A DNA stretch of 18,846 bases from Methanobacteriota archaeon. GTDB taxonomy: Archaea; Thermoplasmatota; JASEFT01; JAUWIS01. This document shows positions 14,470 to 18,846 of this stretch, piece after piece; the stretch's first letter is position 1; every line of letters begins with the position of its first letter. A program made the translations under genes and the position numbers. The DNA is taken from positions 1 through 18,846 of the forward strand of contig JAUWIS010000004.1 of NCBI GenBank assembly GCA_030605245.1. Reading direction: 5' to 3'. Below the pieces are notes generated by a model that did not search any database, was not told the DNA's origin, and saw only the letters and a list, made by a program, of their open reading frames with translations.

Positions 14470-14473
14470 TAAT

Positions 14474-14713
14474 TTATTTTAGTTCCATTATGATGACATC
14501 TTTCACAGATTTTATACCTGAAAATGGCAGAACAAGACGCCCTTCAGAATCTGTTTTGAACAACTTAGGGTCCACTGACTCCACAGGACGCACGAGCAAA
14601 TGCTCGAGACCACCACTTTTTATATCTGCGACAATGCTGTCAATATCCCCAAGTTCCTCTCCTTCAACGGTCATTACCCTTTTTCCTTTCAACGATGTTG
14701 CAAACATCTTCAT
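14474..14713 (-). CDS. PRC-barrel domain protein
   Basis: 79 residues from the ATG at 14713. The sequence SLKGKRVMTVEGEELGDIDSIVADIKSGGLEHLLV matches the PRC-barrel fold, and the closing RLVLPFSGIKSVKDVIIM is the usual archaeal ending. Such stand-alone PRC-barrels occur widely in archaea, and some have links to RNA processing or cell division (CdpB family), though not this one specifically. An ATG at 14731 would overlap the cdc48 end by 14 bases. The 14713 start is preferred because GGTGAT, which contains the cdc48 stop, lies three bases ahead, as for other genes here. 14707 is also possible. Confidence 0.82.
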   Translation of the reverse strand: MKMFATSLKGKRVMTVEGEELGDIDSIVADIKSGGLEHLLVRPVESVDPKLFKTDSEGRLVLPFSGIKSVKDVIIMELK

Positions 14714-14717
14714 ACTA

Positions 14718-16925
14718 TCACCTATATCCAATACCTATATCTTCTTTCTTCCTTTTAACAATTCCGCCTGCAAGCTCCTTTCCAATCTTTTCATAGTATT
14801 TTACTGTCTCAGGTGTTACAGATGACCTAACAGTTTCAAGGGCTTTCCCAAAATGGTTTTTCGTCACATTTTTAGCATTTATGTTTTCTCTCAAGGATAC
14901 AATCGCTGCCTCCCTGCATAATGACTCAATATCAGCACCAACATACCCATCAGTTTTGGATGCAAGTTCCTGTAAGGACACATCCTTTAAAGGCATGTTC
15001 TTTGTATGCACTTTCAGTATTTTAAACCTGGCGTTTTTGTCAGGCACAGGCACAAGCAGTAAACGATCAAATCTTCCAGCCCTGAGCAGTGCCCTGTCAA
15101 GGATATCAGGCCTGTTTGTTGCACCTATGACAACAACATTTTCCAATACTTCAATACCATCCATTGATGTAAGAAGCTGATTCACCATTCTTCCCGTAAC
15201 ATGACTTTCACCACCACCCCAGCCTCTCATTGGGGCTATGGCATCAAGTTCATCCAGGAATACAATGCAGGGTGAAGCCTGCTTTGCCTTCTTGAAAACC
15301 TCTCTCAGCCCTTTTTCAGATTCACCAACCCATTTTGATATCAACTCGGGCCCTTTTACTGAAATAAAATTTCCCTCTGATTCTGTTGCCACAGCCTTTG
15401 CAAGCATTGTTTTCCCTGTTCCAGGCGCACCAAACAAAAGTAAACCCCGTGGTGGTTTTATCCCAAGGCGTTTGAACGACCCAGGGTTTTTCAATGGCCA
15501 TTCAACCGCTTCTTTCAGTTTTTGTTTCACATCCTCAAGACCACCGACATCATCCCATTTCACATTCGGTGTTTCAGTAAAAACCTCCCTGAGCGCAGAT
15601 GGCTCTATACCCTTCAAAGCATTTTTGAAATCCGACATCGTGACCTCCATACTTTCAAGTGTTTCAGCAGGTATGGGTTTTTCCAGATCAATATTGGGAA
15701 GGTATCTTCTCAATGTCCTCATTGCTGCCTCCCGTGCAAGAGCAGCAAGGTCTGCGCCAACAAAACCATGTGTAACATTTGCAAGATAATCTATGTCAAA
15801 ATCCTTGCTCAACGGCATCGATCTTGTATGCACATGCAGTATCTCTTTTCTCCCATTTCTGTCAGGAACACCAATCACTATTTCCCGGTCAAACCTGCCA
15901 GGCCTTCTCAACGCGGAATCAACAGCATCAGGCCTGTTTGTTGCGGCTATAACAATAACCTTACCCCTTCCTTTTAAACCATCCATGAGTGTTAAAAGTT
16001 GTGCAACAACCCTTCTTTCCACCTCTCCTGTAACCTCCTCCCTTTTTGGTGCGATGGAATCAATCTCATCAATGAAAACAATGGATGGAGCATCCTTCTG
16101 CGCTTCCTCAAATGTTTTCCTGAGATTTTCCTCTGACTGACCATAAAATTTTGACATGATTTCCGGTCCCAGAATGGAATGAAAGTTTGCACCTGATTCA
16201 TTAGCCACTGCCTTCGCAATCAGTGTTTTTCCTGTTCCGGGTGGACCATGGAGTAAAACACCTTTTGGAGGCTCTATACCAAGCCTGTCAAACATTTCAG
16301 GATGCTTTAAAGGAAGTTCAATCATCTCCCTGACCTTTTGCAGTTCATTTTTTAACCCGCCAATGTCCTCATATGTAATCCTTGGAAGGGTTTCTATCTC
16401 CTTGACCGACTCCTCCCTAACCACAACCTCTGTTTCATCAGTAACCTGCACTATACCTTTTGGCATTGTGTTAGCAATAGAAAAAGGGAGCGAATCACCA
16501 AAAAGTGCGATACCGGGTACGATTACGGAATCGCCTCTTGTGACAGGCCTTCCAAGGATACCTTTTTTCACAACATGCTCAATACCATGACCAAACTGGA
16601 CTTTATGATACTCGGAAATAACTGGTGCCATTATAATTTTTTCAGCAGGCCTTGGTTCAACCTTTTTTATTATTACCTTATCACCCAAGGAAACACCAGC
16701 GTTCCTTCTAACAATCCCATCTATTCTTATTATGTCCTCACCATCATCATCAGGCATAGCCCTCCATACAATTGCTGCGGTGTTCTTCTTACCTGAAATA
16801 GATAGAATATCCCCAGTGGAAACAGCAATCTTTTTTCTTGTGTAACTATCTATTCTTGCCTTCCCATGTCCTACATCCTGCTGTAATGCCTCCGCGACCT
16901 TCAATATAACATCATCCTCATGCAT
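14718..16925 (-). CDS. cdc48: Cdc48/VAT-type AAA+ ATPase
   Basis: 735 residues, full length for the family. N-domain about 1-180 (double-psi barrel plus beta-clam). D1: Walker A GPPGTGKT (227-234), Walker B FIDEID (284-289), arginine fingers RRPGRFDR (340-347). D2: GAPGTGKT (499-506), FLDELD (556-561), LRAGRFDR (614-621). A hexameric unfoldase that extracts and threads proteins, feeding the archaeal 20S proteasome or acting alone. The C-terminus GIGYR lacks a clean hydrophobic-Tyr-X proteasome-docking end, since Gly precedes Tyr. First gene of a four-gene operon with the PRC-barrel, HisA-like and DUF2240 genes. Probable leaderless start from the minus-strand TATA box at 16948-16957. Confidence 0.95.
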   Translation of the reverse strand: MHEDDVILKVAEALQQDVGHGKARIDSYTRKKIAVSTGDILSISGKKNTAAIVWRAMPDDDGEDIIRIDGIVRRNAGVSLGDKVIIKKVEPRPAEKIIMAPVISEYHKVQFGHGIEHVVKKGILGRPVTRGDSVIVPGIALFGDSLPFSIANTMPKGIVQVTDETEVVVREESVKEIETLPRITYEDIGGLKNELQKVREMIELPLKHPEMFDRLGIEPPKGVLLHGPPGTGKTLIAKAVANESGANFHSILGPEIMSKFYGQSEENLRKTFEEAQKDAPSIVFIDEIDSIAPKREEVTGEVERRVVAQLLTLMDGLKGRGKVIVIAATNRPDAVDSALRRPGRFDREIVIGVPDRNGRKEILHVHTRSMPLSKDFDIDYLANVTHGFVGADLAALAREAAMRTLRRYLPNIDLEKPIPAETLESMEVTMSDFKNALKGIEPSALREVFTETPNVKWDDVGGLEDVKQKLKEAVEWPLKNPGSFKRLGIKPPRGLLLFGAPGTGKTMLAKAVATESEGNFISVKGPELISKWVGESEKGLREVFKKAKQASPCIVFLDELDAIAPMRGWGGGESHVTGRMVNQLLTSMDGIEVLENVVVIGATNRPDILDRALLRAGRFDRLLLVPVPDKNARFKILKVHTKNMPLKDVSLQELASKTDGYVGADIESLCREAAIVSLRENINAKNVTKNHFGKALETVRSSVTPETVKYYEKIGKELAGGIVKRKKEDIGIGYR

Positions 16926-16947
16926 TAATAGAATAACTGTTTTCTAA

Positions 16948-16957
16948 GATATTAAAA
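16948..16957 (-). promoter_or_regulatory. cdc48 TATA box
   Basis: TTTTAATATC on the minus strand, centred about 26 bases from the ATG at 16925, suits a leaderless transcript. On the plus strand, TTAAAA at 16988-16994 is placed to serve the divergent tRNA gene. Confidence 0.45.
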
Positions 16958-17018
16958 TTATGGTTTTTGTGGTTTTTTTAGGAAGAATTAAAAACTTCAA
17001 AGCGTTTCTATATTTGTT

Positions 17019-17309
17019 GCCCGTATAGGGTAGTGGACTATCCTGGGAGCTTGCGGAGCTCTTGACCCGGGTTCAAAACAGCCCTTTTCTCTTTTCTTTT
17101 CAAGAAAAGAGAAAATGTCTGGCGAAAAGAGAAAAGAAGAAGGGATTGCTAATGCAATCCCTTAATTTTTCTTTCTTCGATCCGACGGAAAAACGCAAAG
17201 CGTTTTTCCTAGGAACGTATGGAATTGCTACGCAATTCCAGAGTACCCAGGGCATTCTTTCTTTTTGTAAAAAAGAAAGAAGGCGCTGCTGGAAATCCCG
17301 GTACGGGCA
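17019..17309 (+). tRNA. tRNA-Arg (anticodon GCG) with intron in the T-loop
   Basis: Acceptor stem GCCCGTA (17019-17025) pairs perfectly with TACGGGC (17302-17308), discriminator A at 17309. The D-arm GGGTAGTGGACTATCC includes G18G19 and A20, the arginine identity base. Anticodon stem GGAGC (17046-17050) with GCTCT (17058-17062), loop TTGCGGA, anticodon GCG at 17053-17055. T-stem CCGGG (17067-17071) pairs with CCCGG (17297-17301). T-loop TTCAAA (17072-17077) is separated from its last base T (17296) by 218 nt. Removing 17078-17295 restores a standard tRNA. No CCA is encoded. Confidence 0.85.
17078..17295 (+). other. 218-nt tRNA intron (position 59/60) made of five hairpins
   Basis: A relaxed bulge-helix-bulge can be drawn: T-stem, then TTC (17072-17074) with GAA (17292-17294), bulges AAAA (17075-17078) and AT (17295-17296), and CAGC (17079-17082) with GCTG (17288-17291). 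Both cuts needed to restore the tRNA fall in these bulges. The exact cut may slide by up to three bases because of the A-run. Inside are perfect stems at 17085-17115 (14 bp), 17140-17163 (10 bp), 17187-17209 (10 bp), 17220-17240 (9 bp) and 17255-17281 (12 bp). No protein is encoded. Confidence 0.7.
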
Positions 17310-17311
17310 TT

Positions 17312-17614
17312 TTTAAATTATGAACGGAGCGAGTAATTTAAAATATTTCGGAATTCACAAAAGGGTGAATTCCTCATATCTGCTCACATAGGTTCGCAGA
17401 ATACGAGGAATTTCCCTCAGGAAATTCCGAAGTATCAGCAAAAAAGAAAAGAGAATGGCAGATTGCCTTGGCAATCTGCCTAAGCCAATTGCGTAGCAAT
17501 TGGCTGTTTTTCTTCTTTTCCGCCAGTCGCTCTACAAATTTGCATATAGAAAATTTGTAGAGAATAGGAGTGAAACTCCTATGAATTTTCTTCTTTTTGT
17601 GAAAAAGAAGAAAA
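17312..17614 (+). repeat. Array of eight perfect hairpins between tRNA-Arg and tmk
   Basis: Stems at 17312-17342 (9 bp), 17350-17373 (9), 17407-17428 (9), 17457-17480 (11), 17483-17505 (10, GTA loop), 17531-17561 (11), 17564-17582 (8, GAA loop) and 17586-17614 (13, GTG loop). Stem sequences differ, so this is not a tandem repeat. The outer edge AAAAGGGCTTGG (17611-17622) is an inverted near-copy of CAGCCCTTTT at the start of the intron (17079-17088). Frames across it are artefacts of the palindromes. The first stem may also end tRNA transcription. Confidence 0.75.
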
Positions 17615-17628
17615 GGGCTTGGCATCAA

Positions 17629-17638
17629 CTTTTTTATT
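17629..17638 (+). promoter_or_regulatory. tmk TATA-like box
   Basis: TTTTTTATTA about 25 bases before the ATG at 17658, consistent with a leaderless tmk transcript. Confidence 0.35.
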
Positions 17639-17657
17639 ACCAACACCATTACAGATT

Positions 17658-18275
17658 ATGCATGCTAAACTCATCACATTTGAGGGTATAGATGGTTCCG
17701 GGAAAACAACAGTGTGCAAAAAGGTTTACAGGGAATTAAGGAAAAAGATTAGGATTGTTTTTGTTACCGAGCCGACAAAGACAAAACTTGGGGAAATGGT
17801 GAGGGATACAATGAATAAAAATGTTTCCCCTTTCACCCATGCCTTGCTTTTCATGGCTGATCATGCAAACCTTGTAGAAAAAATAAGAAAATATTTGGAG
17901 AATGGAACAAATGTGATATGTGACAGATACAATGATTCAAGCTATGCCTACCAAGCTGCTGAGTTAAAAAAAGTTCTTTCAAAACATAACATTGATTCTT
18001 TAGATTATCTCATGAATATCCAAGAACCCTTTACCATCAAACCTGATCTGACATTGCTTTTTGTGATAAAACCTGAGACGGCCATGAAAAGAATTTCATT
18101 TCGGAAGAAAACAAAGTTTGAGAAAGCAGGTTTTCTTGGAGATGTGCAGAATGTTTACCTGAAACTTGCTGCCAAGGAAAAAAGATACAAAAAAATTGAT
18201 GCAAACAGAAGTGTTGATGAAATTGTTAATGAATGCATCAGGAAGATTGAAGATACTGTAGCAGGAAAAAAGTAA
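17658..18275 (+). CDS. tmk: Thymidylate (dTMP) kinase
   Basis: 205 residues, normal for the family. P-loop GIDGSGKTT (10-18), TEPT (37-40) of the nucleotide-binding region, and CDRYNDSSYAYQ (88-99), the DR(Y/H) motif that contacts the substrate phosphate. LLFVIKPETAMKRISFRKK resembles the LID region. It phosphorylates dTMP to dTDP for dTTP synthesis in the cytosol. A TTG at 17619 would add a 13-residue non-conserved extension, so the ATG at 17658, which leads straight into MHAKLITFEGIDGSGKT, is chosen. Confidence 0.92.
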   Translation: MHAKLITFEGIDGSGKTTVCKKVYRELRKKIRIVFVTEPTKTKLGEMVRDTMNKNVSPFTHALLFMADHANLVEKIRKYLENGTNVICDRYNDSSYAYQAAELKKVLSKHNIDSLDYLMNIQEPFTIKPDLTLLFVIKPETAMKRISFRKKTKFEKAGFLGDVQNVYLKLAAKEKRYKKIDANRSVDEIVNECIRKIEDTVAGKK

Positions 18276-18280
18276 TAACA

Positions 18281-18313
18281 AGATTTATAAGCAGGATAAT
18301 GTATAGGAGAAGG
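18281..18313 (+). promoter_or_regulatory. ppdk promoter and SD
   Basis: GATTTATAAGC (18280-18290) holds a TATA box. GGAGAAGG (18306-18313) directly precedes the ATG at 18315. Confidence 0.5.
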
Positions 18314-18314
18314 A

Positions 18315-18846
18315 ATGAACAAAAAACTTGTTTACCTGTTTAATGAAAATGTTACTGATAAAAAACTGCTTGGCGGTAAAGGCGCAGGATTGTGTACTAT
18401 GACAAAGATTGGTCTGCCGGTTCCACCAGGTTTTGTAATATCAACAGAAGGATGCAGAGAATATTATAAGAAAAAAGGAATACCAAAAAATTTTATGGAT
18501 GAAGTAAAAAAAGGTATGAGAAAGGTTGAGAAAAAAACTGGTAAAATCTTTGGTGGTCGGATGAATCCTTTGCTTGTTTCAGTACGTTCCGGTGCCACTG
18601 TCTCAATGCCTGGGATGATGGACACAGTGTTGAATGTTGGTTTGAATGATAAAACGCTTAAAGGATTGATTGAACATACAGATAAAAAATTTGCTTATGA
18701 TACATACAGAAGATTTATTTCCATGTTCTGCAAAATTGTTTTAAATATTGATAAGAAAAAGTTTGATAAGGTGATTGATGAAAAAAAGGAAAAAAGGAAA
18801 ATCAGATATGATAACGAATTTGATACAAAATCCTTGAAAGAGATTA
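18315..18846 (+). CDS. ppdK: Pyruvate, phosphate dikinase, N-terminal part
   Basis: 177 codons visible, cut by the window edge. The opening YLFNENVTDKKLLGGKGAGL, then MTKIGLPVPPGFVIST and SVRSGATVSMPGMMDTVLNVGLN, are signatures of the ATP-grasp nucleotide-binding domain of PPDK. The phosphohistidine and PEP/pyruvate domains would lie beyond the window. The enzyme interconverts pyruvate + ATP + Pi with PEP + AMP + PPi, serving gluconeogenesis or glycolysis depending on the host. It has its own promoter, so it is probably transcribed apart from tmk. Confidence 0.93.
   Translation, partial: MNKKLVYLFNENVTDKKLLGGKGAGLCTMTKIGLPVPPGFVISTEGCREYYKKKGIPKNFMDEVKKGMRKVEKKTGKIFGGRMNPLLVSVRSGATVSMPGMMDTVLNVGLNDKTLKGLIEHTDKKFAYDTYRRFISMFCKIVLNIDKKKFDKVIDEKKEKRKIRYDNEFDTKSLKEI

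Noticed and set aside
14490..14825. 111-codon plus-strand frame
   Set aside because: It is antisense to the PRC-barrel gene and the cdc48 3' end.
17062..17316. 84-codon frame through the tRNA intron
   Set aside because: It begins inside the tRNA and reads through palindromes; composition is K/R/F repeats typical of hairpin DNA.
17312..17614. CRISPR array
   Set aside because: Stems differ from unit to unit, there is no constant repeat and no spacer regularity.
17374..17649. 91-codon minus-strand frame before tmk
   Set aside because: It lies entirely over the hairpin array and the tmk promoter and looks like no protein family.

Overview
The window reads as chromosomal DNA of an AT-rich archaeon, probably euryarchaeotal. 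The signs are: a Cdc48/VAT-type AAA ATPase followed by a PRC-barrel protein, a HisA-related TIM-barrel protein and an archaeal DUF2240 protein; TATA boxes about 25 bases ahead of apparently leaderless starts; GGTGAT ribosome binding sites that overlap upstream stop codons; an archaeal thymidylate kinase; and a tRNA gene interrupted outside the anticodon loop. I cannot name a genus.

Layout. (1) 1-5800, mostly minus strand, looks like an accessory or defence region: a STAND-type ATPase with C-terminal TPRs (cut by the window edge), a HEPN/MNT toxin-antitoxin pair with a clear palindromic operator, an OLD-like ATPase with a DUF4435/TOPRIM-like tail, and an AbrB/PIN (VapBC) pair. (2) 6000-9050, plus strand, is a tight cluster: a probably frameshifted small gene, a membrane-anchored OB-fold protein, a TctA-like membrane protein with an OB-like domain inserted in it, and two small proteins, closed by a terminator. 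(3) 9090-11735 is a restriction-modification locus: a gamma-order and a beta-order amino-methyltransferase, a winged-helix regulator and a MjaI-like (CTAG) endonuclease, with an inverted-repeat operator spanning the divergent promoters. (4) 11736-13170 holds a candidate C/D box sRNA and a surface-anchored parallel beta-helix protein. (5) 13277-16925, minus strand, is the cdc48 operon. (6) 17019-17657 holds a tRNA-Arg(GCG) gene with a 218-nt insertion in the T-loop, followed by a dense run of perfect hairpins. (7) tmk and the start of ppdk close the window.

The most unusual theme is a family of short palindromic, hairpin-forming elements. They occur as the T-loop intron of tRNA-Arg, as an eight-hairpin array before tmk, between the vapB promoter and the next gene, and in frame inside the HisA-related gene. 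The vapB and hisA-like copies share ordered blocks of identical sequence. Many hairpins end in GNA-type triloops on very stable stems. The tRNA copy appears to be kept in a splice-competent bulge-helix-bulge context, so a mobile palindrome may have become, or may be riding on, a tRNA intron.
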